From assembly GCA_913055735.1 (NCBI GenBank), contig CAJXKD010000001.1, forward strand, positions 1,646,281 to 1,710,280: a DNA stretch of 64,000 nucleotides, given 5' to 3'. The stretch comes from an uncultured Rhodospirillales bacterium (lineage in GTDB: Bacteria; Pseudomonadota; Alphaproteobacteria; Rhodospirillales; UBA2165). Under the pieces are notes generated by a model. That model was not told the DNA's origin and made no database searches. It worked only from the letters and a program-made list of their open reading frames with translations. A program made the position numbers and the translations under genes. This document shows positions 35,901 to 44,322 of this stretch, in pieces (within the stretch, counting starts at the first letter, position 1; each line of letters opens with the position of its first letter).

Positions 35901-38299
35901 CCGCGCAATACACCGCCGGTGTGCTTGCTCACGTTGGCAACGATCTTCTGGGCCACCTCTTCGATCTCGGCATCGGTGAGGGTCGCGTCGGTGGGCTGCA
36001 AGGTCACCGCAATGGCGAGGGATTTCTTGCCGTCCGCCACATCGCCGCCGGAGAACTCGTCGAAAACCCGCACGCCGGTAATCAGCTTCTTGTCGGCAGC
36101 CGACGCGGCGCGTACCACATTGTCGGCTTCCACTGTGGCGTCGACGATGAAGGCGAAATCGCGGTCCACCGGCTGGAACGCCGACAGTGCGAGCGGTGGC
36201 CGTGCAGGTCCTTTGGCTTTGGGCGGCGGTAGGTTGCCGAGAAAGACCTCGAACGCGGCGATGGGCCCATCGACATCCATTTCCGCCAACGCGCGCGGGT
36301 GCAGTTCGCCGAAATGGGCGAGGACGGCCTTGGGGCCGAAGGCGATGGTGCCCGACCGGCCCGGGTGATACCAGGCGGGCGCCTCGGGGGTGATCCGCGC
36401 CGTCGTTGCCGGCACGCCCAGTTCCTCGAAGAGGGCCATCACGTCCGCTTTCGCGTCGAACACGTCGGCCGGGCGGCTGGTGCCCGACCAATCCTTGGGT
36501 GCCGTCATGCCGGCACGCACGCCGGCGGCGACCATGCTCTGACCATCCGGTGTTTCGTCGGCATATTGCGGGCCGACCTCGAACAGAGCCGTATTGGCGT
36601 ATCCCCTATCTGCATTGCGTCCAATGGCGGCAATCAGGTTGGGCAGCACCGAGGGGCGCATCACGTCGAGATCGGCGCTGATCGGATTGACGAGATGAAT
36701 GCTCTCGGGCACACCGCCGAACAGGTCTGCATGCTTGCGCGGCAGGAAGGAGAACGTCACCGCTTCTGTCAGACCGCGCGTCGCCAACAGGCGACGGGCC
36801 CGCGCGCGTTGCGCCTGGCTGACCGACACTGCCGGCAACGGCAAATTGGTTTCGCGCACCAGCGGTTCGGCCGGGATCCGATCGAAGCCGTAGATGCGGA
36901 TCACCTCTTCGACGAGGTCCGCCTCGCCGACGACGTCATGGCGCCAGGTCGGGACGGTGCAATCCCAGCCGTCCGCCGTTTCCTTGAGCGAAAAACCGAG
37001 GGTAGTGAGAATGCGCTCGATTTCGTTGGCCGGCACATCGACGCCGCCGAGGCTTTTCACGCGGCTGGAGCGCAGCGGATAGGTGCGCGTGACATCGGGC
37101 TCCTCTCCAACGATGACCATCTCGCTTGCTTCGCCGCCGCACAAGCTCAGGATCAGCTTGCTTGCGAGTTCCGCCGCCGGCAGTTGGAAGGCGGGATCGA
37201 TGCCGCGTTCGAACCGGTAGCGGGCGTCCGATTGCAGGTTGAGCTTGCGGCCCGTCGCGGCGGTACGCACCGGATCGAAATAGGCGGCTTCGAGGAAGAC
37301 GTTCACGGTGTCCTCGGTACAGCCGGACAGCTCGCCGCCCATAACACCCGCCAAACCCTCGGGTATTTTTTCGTCGGCGATCACCGTCATTTCACTGTCG
37401 AGGGTATATTCCTTGCCGTCGAGGGCGAGCATCTTCTCGCCGTCGCGCGCCAGGCGCACATGGATGTCGCCATGCACCTTGTCGGCATCGAACACGTGCA
37501 GCGGCCGGCCATAGGCCATGGTGAACAGGTTGGTGATATCGACCAGCGCCGAGATCGGCCGCAAACCGATGGCCTTGAGCTTTTCCTGAAGCCAAGCCGG
37601 GCTCGGGCCATTTTTCACGCCCCGGAAATAGCGGCCGACGAAGTAAGGGCAGGCGTCTTTTATTTCTTCGTTGAAATCGAGATGCACGCCGATGGGGCTT
37701 TTGAAGCTGCCCGGGATGGGGTCGATGTTGAGCGGCTTCAGGGTCCCGACACCGGCGGCGGCGAGATCGCGGGCGACGCCGCGTACGCCGAGGCAATCGC
37801 CCCGGTTGGGGGTAATGGCGATGTCGAACACCGGATCGGATAGGCCCATGGCCTCTGCTGCGGGCGCGCCGAGCGGCGCGTCGTCGGGTAACTCGACGAT
37901 GCCCGCATGGTTCTCCGACAGGTTCATTTCCTTTTCCGACAGCAGCATACCGTTGGAGGTGACGCCGCGGATCTTGGATTTTTTCAAGACCGCATCGAGG
38001 CCGGGAATGTAGCTGCCTTCACGGGCGAACACGCCCTTCATGCCGGCGCGCGCGTTCGGTGCGCCGCACACCACTTCGAAGGTCTCCGTGCCCGTATCGA
38101 CCTGGCACACCTGAAGCCGGTCGGCGTTGGGGTGCTGCTGCGCATCGGTCACGTGGGCGACGACGAAATCCTTCAGCCGTTCGGCGGGATCGTCGAGGCT
38201 TTCGAGCTCGAGGCCGATCATGCTCAGCGTATCGCCGATTTCCTGCGGGCTGGCCGTGGTCTCGAGATCCATCTCGAGCCATTTCAGGGAAAACTTCAT
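35897..38299 (-). CDS. pheT: Phenylalanine-tRNA ligase beta subunit
   Basis: The 800-residue protein begins '[10 protein letters not shown]', followed by a tRNA-binding (EMAP-like) domain (about 40-150, '[13 protein letters not shown]'-like '[13 protein letters not shown]'), B3/4 editing domain, B5 domain, and C-terminal ferredoxin-like anticodon-binding domain ('[16 protein letters not shown]'). It pairs with PheS to charge tRNA-Phe; the editing site removes Tyr-tRNA-Phe. Its ATG overlaps the pheS stop by four bases. Confidence 0.98.
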   Translation of the reverse strand: MKFSLKWLEMDLETTASPQEIGDTLSMIGLELESLDDPAERLKDFVVAHVTDAQQHPNADRLQVCQVDTGTETFEVVCGAPNARAGMKGVFAREGSYIPGLDAVLKKSKIRGVTSNGMLLSEKEMNLSENHAGIVELPDDAPLGAPAAEAMGLSDPVFDIAITPNRGDCLGVRGVARDLAAAGVGTLKPLNIDPIPGSFKSPIGVHLDFNEEIKDACPYFVGRYFRGVKNGPSPAWLQEKLKAIGLRPISALVDITNLFTMAYGRPLHVFDADKVHGDIHVRLARDGEKMLALDGKEYTLDSEMTVIADEKIPEGLAGVMGGELSGCTEDTVNVFLEAAYFDPVRTAATGRKLNLQSDARYRFERGIDPAFQLPAAELASKLILSLCGGEASEMVIVGEEPDVTRTYPLRSSRVKSLGGVDVPANEIERILTTLGFSLKETADGWDCTVPTWRHDVVGEADLVEEVIRIYGFDRIPAEPLVRETNLPLPAVSVSQAQRARARRLLATRGLTEAVTFSFLPRKHADLFGGVPESIHLVNPISADLDVMRPSVLPNLIAAIGRNADRGYANTALFEVGPQYADETPDGQSMVAAGVRAGMTAPKDWSGTSRPADVFDAKADVMALFEELGVPATTARITPEAPAWYHPGRSGTIAFGPKAVLAHFGELHPRALAEMDVDGPIAAFEVFLGNLPPPKAKGPARPPLALSAFQPVDRDFAFIVDATVEADNVVRAASAADKKLITGVRVFDEFSGGDVADGKKSLAIAVTLQPTDATLTDAEIEEVAQKIVANVSKHTGGVLRG

Positions 38300-39372
38300 G
38301 CCAAGGCCCTCCCTACCAGGGACGGCACATCCAACGGCTTGAAACCGAAGTGGTCGAGCCAGCGGATGTCGGAGTCATAGAACGTCCGGAGATCAGGAAT
38401 GCCGTATTTGAGCATAGCGAGACGCTCGATGCCGATGCCGAAGGCGAAGCCCTGATATCGGGTGGAATCGATGCCGCAATTCTCTAGCACCTTCGGGTTG
38501 ACCATGCCCGAGCCGAGGATTTCCAGCCAGTCGGCGCCGGCACCGATCTTCAAGCTGCCGCCTTCGCGGGAGCAGCCGATATCCACCTCCGCCGAGGGTT
38601 CGGTGAAGGGGAAATAGGACGGGCGGAAGCGCACCGGCAAATCCTCGACACCGAAGAAGGTGCGGCAGAACTCGATCAGGCATCCCTTGAGGTGACCCAT
38701 ATGGGTGCTCTCGTCGACCACCAGGGCTTCGACCTGATGGAACATGGGCGAATGGGTGGCATCGTGATCGCAGCGATAGGTGCGGCCCGGCACGATGATG
38801 CGGATGGGCGGCTTCTTTGCCTGCATGGTGCGGATTTGCACCGGCGAGGTGTGGGTGCGCAGCACCATGCGGCTGTCGCCCTTTTCGGCGTTGAGATAGA
38901 AGGTATCGTGTTCCTGGCGGGCCGGATGGTCGGGCGGAATGTTGAGGGCGGTGAAGTTGTACCAGTCCTCTTCGATGTCGGGTCCCTCGGCCACCGTGAA
39001 ACCCATCTCGCCGAAAATGGAAATCACTTCATCGATGGTTTGGCTGATGGGATGGATAGATCCGCTGCGTTCGGGCCGTGCGGGCAGGGTGACGTCCACC
39101 TGTTCCTCGGCGAGCCGGGCATCGAGCCCGCTTTCCGACAGCGTTTTCTTGCGCGCCTCGATGGCCTCGGCGATCTCGTCCTTCAACGCGTTGAAGGCCT
39201 GGCCGGCGGCCTTGCGCTCGGACGGGTCCAATTGGCCCAGGCTTTTCATCAATCCGGTCACGCTGCCCTTGCGGCCGAGCGCCGCCACGCGCACCGCCTC
39301 CAGGGCATCGAGATCGGCGGCGCCATTGATCGATGCCGTCAATTCGCCGCGCAATGCATCCAGGTCTTCCAT
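38296..39372 (-). CDS. pheS: Phenylalanine-tRNA ligase alpha subunit
   Basis: The 358-residue class II synthetase subunit has an N-terminal coiled coil (1-90) and motifs '[12 protein letters not shown]', '[12 protein letters not shown]', '[25 protein letters not shown]' and '[10 protein letters not shown]'. It forms the catalytic half of PheRS. The gene lies between rplT (81 bases upstream, with a terminator-like hairpin in the gap) and pheT, which it overlaps. The order rplT-pheS-pheT matches E. coli. Confidence 0.98.
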   Translation of the reverse strand: MEDLDALRGELTASINGAADLDALEAVRVAALGRKGSVTGLMKSLGQLDPSERKAAGQAFNALKDEIAEAIEARKKTLSESGLDARLAEEQVDVTLPARPERSGSIHPISQTIDEVISIFGEMGFTVAEGPDIEEDWYNFTALNIPPDHPARQEHDTFYLNAEKGDSRMVLRTHTSPVQIRTMQAKKPPIRIIVPGRTYRCDHDATHSPMFHQVEALVVDESTHMGHLKGCLIEFCRTFFGVEDLPVRFRPSYFPFTEPSAEVDIGCSREGGSLKIGAGADWLEILGSGMVNPKVLENCGIDSTRYQGFAFGIGIERLAMLKYGIPDLRTFYDSDIRWLDHFGFKPLDVPSLVGRALA

Positions 39373-39397
39373 CGTCTCCTCGGTTTCCTCAAATAGG

Positions 39398-39427
39398 AAA
39401 GGGGCCGCCTTGTGGGGCCGCCCCTTC
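39398..39427 (-). terminator. Intra-operon terminator-like hairpin between rplT and pheS
   Basis: On the minus strand AAGGGGC pairs with GCCCCTT (7 bp) around an inner GC-rich loop and is followed by TTCCTATTT. It may lower pheST expression relative to rplT; no leader peptide is visible in this 80-base gap. Confidence 0.45.
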
Positions 39428-39453
39428 CTCTAAATCGTCTTTGCGTCTGCTGG

Positions 39454-39819
39454 TCAAGCAGTGCTTGAGAGGGCGGCCTGGGCCTGTTCCACCAAGCTTT
39501 TAAACGAGTCCGGCTCCCGCACGGCAATATCGGACAGAACCTTACGGTCGAGCTCGATGCCGGCCTTCGTCAAACCGTTCATGAATTGAGAGTAGGTGAG
39601 GCCGTGAAGCCGCGCACCGGCATTGATGCGCTGGATCCACAAGCTGCGGAAACTCCGTTTCTTCGCCCGCCGGTCGCGATAGGCGTATTGCATCGCCTTA
39701 TCGACGCGCTCCTTGGCGAGCCGGAAGTTGGATTTACTGCGGCCTCGGTATCCTTTGGCGCGGGAGACGACTTTCTTGCGTCGGCTCCGGCTGGGAACGG
39801 AAGGTTGCGAACGTGCCAT
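39454..39819 (-). CDS. rplT: 50S ribosomal protein L20
   Basis: At 121 residues it shows the usual basic N-terminal arm ('[42 protein letters not shown]') and the globular part '[24 protein letters not shown]'. L20 helps assemble the large subunit and in some bacteria represses its own operon by binding the leader. It follows rpmI by 15 bases. Confidence 0.98.
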   Translation of the reverse strand: MARSQPSVPSRSRRKKVVSRAKGYRGRSKSNFRLAKERVDKAMQYAYRDRRAKKRSFRSLWIQRINAGARLHGLTYSQFMNGLTKAGIELDRKVLSDIAVREPDSFKSLVEQAQAALSSTA

Positions 39820-39834
39820 TGCGTGCTCCTTCCC

Positions 39835-40032
39835 TTACAGATACGGCATATAGGATTTGACGATCCGCGCGTCGGCATCGACGAGGATCATGGTACCGCG
39901 GGCCTTGCGCTTCATTTTCTGCGTACGCTTGCGCAGGTTGTGGCGCTTGTAGGCGACATTGCCTTTGATCTTGCCCGATCCGGTGCGGGAGAAGCGCTTC
40001 TTGGCGCTCGATTTGGTCTTCATCTTGGGCAT
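39835..40032 (-). CDS. rpmI: 50S ribosomal protein L35
   Basis: The 65-residue protein starts [14 protein letters not shown], the canonical L35 start, and is followed by '[27 protein letters not shown]'. An upstream in-frame extension to 40113 is not conserved-looking. A long leader of about 290-540 bases with several hairpins precedes it. Confidence 0.97.
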   Translation of the reverse strand: MPKMKTKSSAKKRFSRTGSGKIKGNVAYKRHNLRKRTQKMKRKARGTMILVDADARIVKSYMPYL

Positions 40033-40216
40033 TTTGCTATCCTTATACGAAGGTTCTTGTCGGAGCGGCTGGGCATGCCCTATGGGACCTGAAATGCGTC
40101 GGTCCGGCCTCACCGCTCGGCGAAGGGCGGGGTTATAGCCCCGGGCCCCCGAAAATGCAAGCGATCTGGGGCTTTCGCCTCAAAGGCAAAAAACCGCCTT
40201 ATTGGGGCCAGAAGAC

Positions 40217-40290
40217 AAAAAAAACCGCCCCGTTGGGCCACCCGCGGCCACCCAGCCGCCGGCATATTTAAATCTGCCCCCAACGGGGCG
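40217..40290 (-). terminator. Second terminator-like element (t2) in the infC-rpmI gap
   Basis: On the minus strand CGCCCCGTTGGG (40290-40279) pairs perfectly over 12 bp with CCCAACGGGGCG (40237-40226), separated by 41 bases, and is followed by GG and eight T residues. The last 20 bases closely repeat the end of the terminator at 40315-40346. Confidence 0.6.
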
Positions 40291-40312
40291 CTAAACCCTG
40301 AGAACCCACCGA

Positions 40313-40420
40313 ACAAAAAAACCGCCCCGTTGGGGGCGGGGCGGTTCGAATGCTGGATGCGACGGAAATGCGGTCTCGGTGCTCCAGTTGGGATTGGGGG
40401 GATCCAGAGCGACCGCATCC
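40313..40420 (-). ncRNA. Candidate small RNA or attenuated leader between infC and rpmI
   Basis: The minus strand from about 40420 starts GGATGCGGTCGC and can fold as follows. ATGCGGTC pairs with GACCGCAT (40411-40418 with 40368-40375) and continues with GCTC/GAGC. Inside is a hairpin GGAT-CCCCCCA-ATCC whose loop exposes six C residues. The RNA ends in a terminator at 40315-40346. A promoter-like sequence lies just upstream. C-rich loops are typical of trans-acting small RNAs that pair with ribosome-binding sites. Comparison with the alphaproteobacterial suhB/MmgR family would be informative. It could equally be the leader of the rpmI-rplT-pheST operon. Confidence 0.55.
40315..40346 (-). terminator. 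Intrinsic terminator t1 ending the candidate small RNA
   Basis: On the minus strand AACCGCCCCG pairs with CGGGGCGGTT around the loop CCCCCAA, overlapping a run of seven T residues. This is a strong terminator by inspection. Confidence 0.85.
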
Positions 40421-40425
40421 GTGCA

Positions 40426-40454
40426 ACTATCATAACACCCTATTCGCGTGTCCA
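40426..40454 (-). promoter_or_regulatory. Promoter-like sequence for the candidate small RNA
   Basis: On the minus strand TGGACA (40454-40449, five of six matches to the consensus) is followed after 17 bases by GATAGT (40431-40426, four of six). An overlapping TATGAT is also present. Transcription would begin near 40420. Confidence 0.5.
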
Positions 40455-40524
40455 TTCCACCTAATTCTCGCGGAATAGCGGAAATGTGATCGAAAAATCA
40501 GTTATTTCCGTTCGGATTACGAAC

Positions 40525-40547
40525 AAAAAACCCGCCGAAACGGCGGG
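40525..40547 (-). terminator. Intrinsic terminator of infC
   Basis: On the minus strand CCCGCCG pairs with CGGCGGG around a TTT loop and is followed by six T residues, 29 bases after the infC stop codon. Confidence 0.9.
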
Positions 40548-40575
40548 TTGGTTTCCTTTGGTGTGCAGGAGGCAA

Positions 40576-41112
40576 TTATCGTGGGGCGAACACCATGATC
40601 ATTTGGCGCCCTTCCATCAGGGGCATTTGTTCGACCTTGGCCAGCTCGTCCATGTCTTCTTTCACGCGGTCGAGCACTTTGACGCCGAGGTCCTGGTGCG
40701 CCATCTCGCGGCCCCGGAACCGGAGTGTCACTTTCACCTTGTCGCCTTCTTCCAGGAACCGGCGCATGGAGCGCATCTTGACCTGATAGTCGTGTTCCTC
40801 GATGCCCGGGCGCAATTTGATCTCTTTGACTTCGATGACCTTCTGCTTCTTGCGCGCTTCGGCTTTTTTCTTCTGGGTTTCGTATTTGAGCTTGCCGTAA
40901 TCGAGGATCTTGCATACCGGCGGATCCGCGTTGGGGGATACCTCGACGAGATCGAGACCGACTTCCTCGGCCATTTCGATGCCTTCGGCAACGGTCACCA
41001 CGCCGACCATTTCGCCGTCGGCGTCAACCAACCTGATTTTGGGAACGTCGATGTCTTGATTGATGCGCGGGCCGTCTTTTTCCGGCCGGCTCTGCATGGG
41101 GGGGCGTGCTAT
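40576..41112 (-). CDS. infC: Translation initiation factor IF-3, probable ATA start codon
   Basis: The protein has the IF-3 N-domain ('[25 protein letters not shown]'), linker and C-domain ('[50 protein letters not shown]'). IF-3 binds the 30S subunit and rejects poor start codons. An ATG at 41097 exists but lacks a properly spaced ribosome-binding site. Five codons upstream, ATA at 41112 lies eight bases after AAGGAG (41126-41121) and adds 'ARPP' before MQSRPEKDG, giving 178 residues. In E. coli infC starts at AUU, which allows IF-3 to repress itself; a rare ATA start here would serve the same purpose. A terminator follows the gene. Confidence 0.95.
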   Translation of the reverse strand: MARPPMQSRPEKDGPRINQDIDVPKIRLVDADGEMVGVVTVAEGIEMAEEVGLDLVEVSPNADPPVCKILDYGKLKYETQKKKAEARKKQKVIEVKEIKLRPGIEEHDYQVKMRSMRRFLEEGDKVKVTLRFRGREMAHQDLGVKVLDRVKEDMDELAKVEQMPLMEGRQMIMVFAPR

Positions 41113-41228
41113 GGACGAAACTCCTTCATTTGCCTTTTCCTTCGCGTGGGGCCGGCAAACAGTCTTTCGTCGATTGGCTACCCCCAGGCTGAAGAAACAG
41201 GACTTGGTTCAAAATCCGGCGCCCCCGG

Positions 41229-43169
41229 TCAATTGCCCGGAGGCGCTGCTTCAGCCGCCAGTCTAGCGACTGCCTCATTCAGCGCAAGAATTTCTTGGTC
41301 CTTGCCGCCCAGCCGGCGCAGTGCCACCGTCTTTTCCGCCGCCTCGCGGCCACCGACGACGACGATCAGTGGGATATGGGCGTGGCTGTGTTCGCGGATC
41401 TTATAGTTGATCTTCTCGTTGCGGAGATCGAGATCGGCGCGCAAGCCCGCCGCCTTCAGAGCCGCCTGAACCTCGCGGGCATAATCGTCCGCATCGTTGG
41501 TGATCGTCGTCACCACCGCCTGGACCGGGGCCATCCACAGCGGAAAGCGACCGGCATAATGCTCAATGAGAATGCCGAGGAAGCGTTCGAACGATCCCAG
41601 GATCGCGCGGTGCAGCATCACCGGGCGGTGCTTCTCATTGTCCTCGCCGATATAGGTGGCATCCAACCGTTCTGGCAGCACGAAATCCACCTGCAGCGTG
41701 CCGCACTGCCAATCGCGGCCGATGGCGTCGCGCAGGACGAACTCCAGCTTGGGGCCATAGAAAGCACCCTCGCCTGGGTTCATGAGGACGTCGATCCCGG
41801 CGGCCTCGCTCGCTTCCATCAGGGCTTTCTCGGCACGGTCCCAGACCGCGTCGTCGCCGGCCCGCACTTCCGGCCGGTCCGAGAACTTGATGAGGAAATC
41901 GTCGAAACCCAGATCGGCATAGATCGACGACAGCAGCTTGATGAACTCTGCCGTTTCGGACTCGATCTGCTCTTCGGTACAGAAAATGTGGGCGTCGTCC
42001 TGCGTAAAGGCACGCACCCGCATCAGGCCGTGCAGCGCGCCCGACGGTTCGTTGCGGTGACAGGAACCGAATTCCGCCATGCGCAACGGCAAATCGCGGT
42101 AGCTCTTGATGCCCTGATTGAAGATCTGCACATGGCAGGGGCAGTTCATGGGCTTGATCGCCAGCACCCGGTCCTCTGATTCGGAAACGAACATGTGCTC
42201 GCGGAACTTCTCCCAATGGCCGGAATGTTCCCAGAGAACGCGGTCGACCAGTTGCGGCGTCTTGACCTCGCGGTAGTCGGCGGCCTCCAGGCGGCGGCGC
42301 ATATAAGCTTCGATTGTGCGGTAAAGCGTCCAGCCTTTCTCGTGCCAGAATACGGCGCCAACGGCTTCTTCCTGCAGGTGGAACAGGTCCATGGAGCGAC
42401 CGAGACGGCGGTGATCGCGTTTCTCGGCCTCCTCCAGCATGTGGAGATAGGACTTGAGTTGTTTGTCGTTGGCCCACGCCGTCCCGTAGATGCGTTGCAG
42501 CATCTCGTTGCGGGAATCGCCGCGCCAATAGGCGCCCGCAAGCTTCATCAGCTTGAAGGCCTTGCCGAGCTTGCCCGTCGACGGCAGGTGCGGCCCGCGG
42601 CACAGGTCCATCCAGTCGCCCTGACGATAGATTGTCACCTGTTCACCGGCGGGGATGCTGCCGATAATCTCGGCCTTGTAATCCTCGCCGATGGATTTGA
42701 AATGCTTGATGGCTTCGTCGCGGTCCCAAACCTCGCGGACGATCTCCAGGTCCTGATCGACGATTGCCTGCATGCGCTTTTCGATCTTCTCGAAATCGTC
42801 CGTCGAAAAAGGCTCCTTGCGCGCGAAATCGTAGTAGTAGCCGTTTTCGATCGCGGGGCCGATGGTCACCTGCGTGCCGGGGAACAACTCCTGTACCGCC
42901 TGCGCCATCACGTGCGCGGCGTCGTGGCGCAGCAGTTCCAGCGCGTCTTCGTCTTTCGCGGTGACGATGGAGAGATCGGCGTCGTCCTCGATCTCGCGGT
43001 TCAAATCGCGCATTTCGCCGTCAACCCGCACGGCCAGTGCCGCCTTGGCAAGACCCGGTCCGATATCGGCGGCCACATCCGCGCCGGTCACGGGACGTGG
43101 AAATTCGCGCACGCTGCCGTCCGGGAGCGTGAGTTTCACGTTGCCGCTCTGCTGTCCACCGTCTGCCAT
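41229..43169 (-). CDS. thrS: Threonine-tRNA ligase
   Basis: The 646-residue class II synthetase has a TGS domain (about 8-70, '[11 protein letters not shown]'), a tRNA editing domain with '[18 protein letters not shown]' (about 80-95) and later '[12 protein letters not shown]', the catalytic core with '[12 protein letters not shown]' (zinc cysteine), '[31 protein letters not shown]' and '[14 protein letters not shown]', and the anticodon domain at the C-terminus. ATG 43169 follows GGGGAAG. Upstream there is a threonine-rich leader peptide and attenuator (43228-43383), so its own expression should rise when charged tRNA-Thr falls. infC follows after 116 bases. Confidence 0.98.
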   Translation of the reverse strand: MADGGQQSGNVKLTLPDGSVREFPRPVTGADVAADIGPGLAKAALAVRVDGEMRDLNREIEDDADLSIVTAKDEDALELLRHDAAHVMAQAVQELFPGTQVTIGPAIENGYYYDFARKEPFSTDDFEKIEKRMQAIVDQDLEIVREVWDRDEAIKHFKSIGEDYKAEIIGSIPAGEQVTIYRQGDWMDLCRGPHLPSTGKLGKAFKLMKLAGAYWRGDSRNEMLQRIYGTAWANDKQLKSYLHMLEEAEKRDHRRLGRSMDLFHLQEEAVGAVFWHEKGWTLYRTIEAYMRRRLEAADYREVKTPQLVDRVLWEHSGHWEKFREHMFVSESEDRVLAIKPMNCPCHVQIFNQGIKSYRDLPLRMAEFGSCHRNEPSGALHGLMRVRAFTQDDAHIFCTEEQIESETAEFIKLLSSIYADLGFDDFLIKFSDRPEVRAGDDAVWDRAEKALMEASEAAGIDVLMNPGEGAFYGPKLEFVLRDAIGRDWQCGTLQVDFVLPERLDATYIGEDNEKHRPVMLHRAILGSFERFLGILIEHYAGRFPLWMAPVQAVVTTITNDADDYAREVQAALKAAGLRADLDLRNEKINYKIREHSHAHIPLIVVVGGREAAEKTVALRRLGGKDQEILALNEAVARLAAEAAPPGN

Positions 43170-43227
43170 TTTTCTTCCCCATTCGGGCCGGTCTCGGCCC
43201 ACTCTTCCTTAATCTAGCCCCAAAATC

Positions 43228-43258
43228 AAAAAACCCCCCCGTTTTCGGCGGGAGGGTT
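43228..43258 (-). terminator. Attenuator terminator of the thrS leader
   Basis: On the minus strand AACCCTCCCGCCG (43258-43246) pairs, with small bulges, with CGGGGGGGTT (43241-43232) around AAAA and is followed by six T residues and then GATTTT. The 5' arm also contains CCCTCCC, which can pair with GGGAGGG in the leader peptide region, giving an alternative antiterminator. Confidence 0.75.
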
Positions 43259-43287
43259 GGATGTCCGCGGTCAACGTGCGCCAGCGG

Positions 43288-43347
43288 TCACGGCCCCTCC
43301 CAATGGGGAGTCGTGGTGGTAGTGGTCGTGGCGGTTATCGTCAACAT
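43288..43347 (-). CDS. Threonine-rich leader peptide of thrS
   Basis: The 19-residue frame MLTITATTTTTTTPHWEGP has nine threonine codons, seven of them consecutive (ACG, ACC, ACT, ACC, ACC, ACG, ACT). It lies between a consensus promoter and the attenuator hairpin upstream of thrS. The ATG falls at or within a base or two of the predicted transcription start, so it would be translated as a leaderless message, as is known for the trp leader peptide of Sinorhizobium meliloti. Ribosome stalling at the threonine codons would cover CTCCCC (43310-43305) and free GGGAGGGG (43301-43294) to form the antiterminator. Confidence 0.8.
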   Translation of the reverse strand: MLTITATTTTTTTPHWEGP

Positions 43348-43354
43348 GGCGTTT

Positions 43355-43383
43355 TATATCGGCAATTCGGCGCAGGCTGTCAA
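43355..43383 (-). promoter_or_regulatory. Promoter of the thrS leader
   Basis: On the minus strand a consensus TTGACA (43383-43378) is followed after exactly 17 bases by GATATA (43360-43355), and TATAAA overlaps it two bases later. The predicted start at about 43348 coincides with the ATG of the leader peptide. Confidence 0.72.
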
Positions 43384-43391
43384 GTTGGGGG

Positions 43392-44318
43392 CTAGCTGGG
43401 CAAAGCGGCAACAACCTCGTCGACCGAGAGATCGTCGAGAGTCTCGCGCCGCAGGATTTCCACATGGGGCCCCCGTTGGGCACAAAGCGTGGGATCGGAA
43501 GCGAAGGAATACAAAACCACCGACGGGCATCCGACCAGGGCCGCCGCGTGCATGGGGCCCGTGTCGTTACCGACGGCACAGGCGGCTTCGCGGGCAAGTT
43601 GGATGATGTCGGCAATGCTCGTTTCCCCCGCGAGAGACCGGGCGTGGGGCGCCACCTCGGCAATCTCTTCCAGAAGATCGCTTTCGTTTCCGCCGCCCAA
43701 AAGCACAGGTTGCAGGCCGCGCGCCATCAGTGTGAGGGCTAATTGGCCATATTTTTCCGCGGGCCAGCGTTTGTCGGGCCGGTGCGCCGCGCCGCCGGGC
43801 ACCAGCAGCGCGTAGCGCTCGTCGAGACCGAAACGTGCCGTTTCCGCCTCGACCCAGGAAAAGCTCGGCGGGTGTACGTCAGGAATACCGGCCATGGCCA
43901 ACTGTTCGGCCTGACGGTCCAAGGTGTGCATGAAATCTCGGTTGGGGTTGTCGTGGGGAAGCGAACAGCCGCCGGCGATACCCGACCACTCGGGCCCATT
44001 ATTGTCGTCCGCGGCCATCAGGCGGAAGTATGAACTCGACCGGTCGGATGTTTGCAAATCATAGACGCGGCGGAAACGCACGCTGCGTAAACGTCGGCGC
44101 AGCGAGAGCCATCCCTTCACCTGCCAAACCTTGGGCCGTGTATCGATCCACACGCGGTCGAACCACGGTGACGCTTCGGCAAAGGCGCGGAACGGTTCGG
44201 TGGTCAGCAGCGTGATAGTCGCGTCCGGATGATGAGTGCGGATGGCGGCAAAGGGGCCGGCTGCCTGCAGGAAATCCCCCAGCGCGCCAAGCTTGATGAC
44301 CAGGATCTGGTCGGTCAT
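43392..44318 (-). CDS. Glycosyltransferase family 9 (heptosyltransferase-like)
   Basis: The 308-residue protein begins 'ILVIKLGALGDFLQAAGPFAAIR', the nucleotide-sugar domain start of GT9, and has 'LLVPGGAAHRPDKRWPAEKYGQLA' and 'CAVGNDTGPMHAAALVGCPSVVLY', the donor-binding signature. Such enzymes add heptoses to the lipopolysaccharide core at the inner membrane face; the exact sugar is unknown. It follows a GT4 glycosyltransferase gene after four bases. Confidence 0.9.
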   Translation of the reverse strand: MTDQILVIKLGALGDFLQAAGPFAAIRTHHPDATITLLTTEPFRAFAEASPWFDRVWIDTRPKVWQVKGWLSLRRRLRSVRFRRVYDLQTSDRSSSYFRLMAADDNNGPEWSGIAGGCSLPHDNPNRDFMHTLDRQAEQLAMAGIPDVHPPSFSWVEAETARFGLDERYALLVPGGAAHRPDKRWPAEKYGQLALTLMARGLQPVLLGGGNESDLLEEIAEVAPHARSLAGETSIADIIQLAREAACAVGNDTGPMHAAALVGCPSVVLYSFASDPTLCAQRGPHVEILRRETLDDLSVDEVVAALPS

Positions 44319-44322
44319 TTGC

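Noticed and set aside
36299..37843. A 514-codon open frame antisense to pheT
   Set aside because: Shadow of pheT; composition is that of codon-position mirroring (Arg, Gly, Ala, His rich).
40336..40352. GGTTCGAATGC on the plus strand, resembling the T-arm of a tRNA
   Set aside because: It is part of the t1 terminator stem and no acceptor, D or anticodon arms can be found around it.
40110..40433. A 107-codon frame from the ATG at the predicted small-RNA 5' end, considered as a phenylalanine leader peptide for pheST
   Set aside because: It runs through both terminators, has no phenylalanine cluster in its first part (one Phe before the t1 stem), and does not end near the hairpins, so it does not behave like an attenuator peptide.
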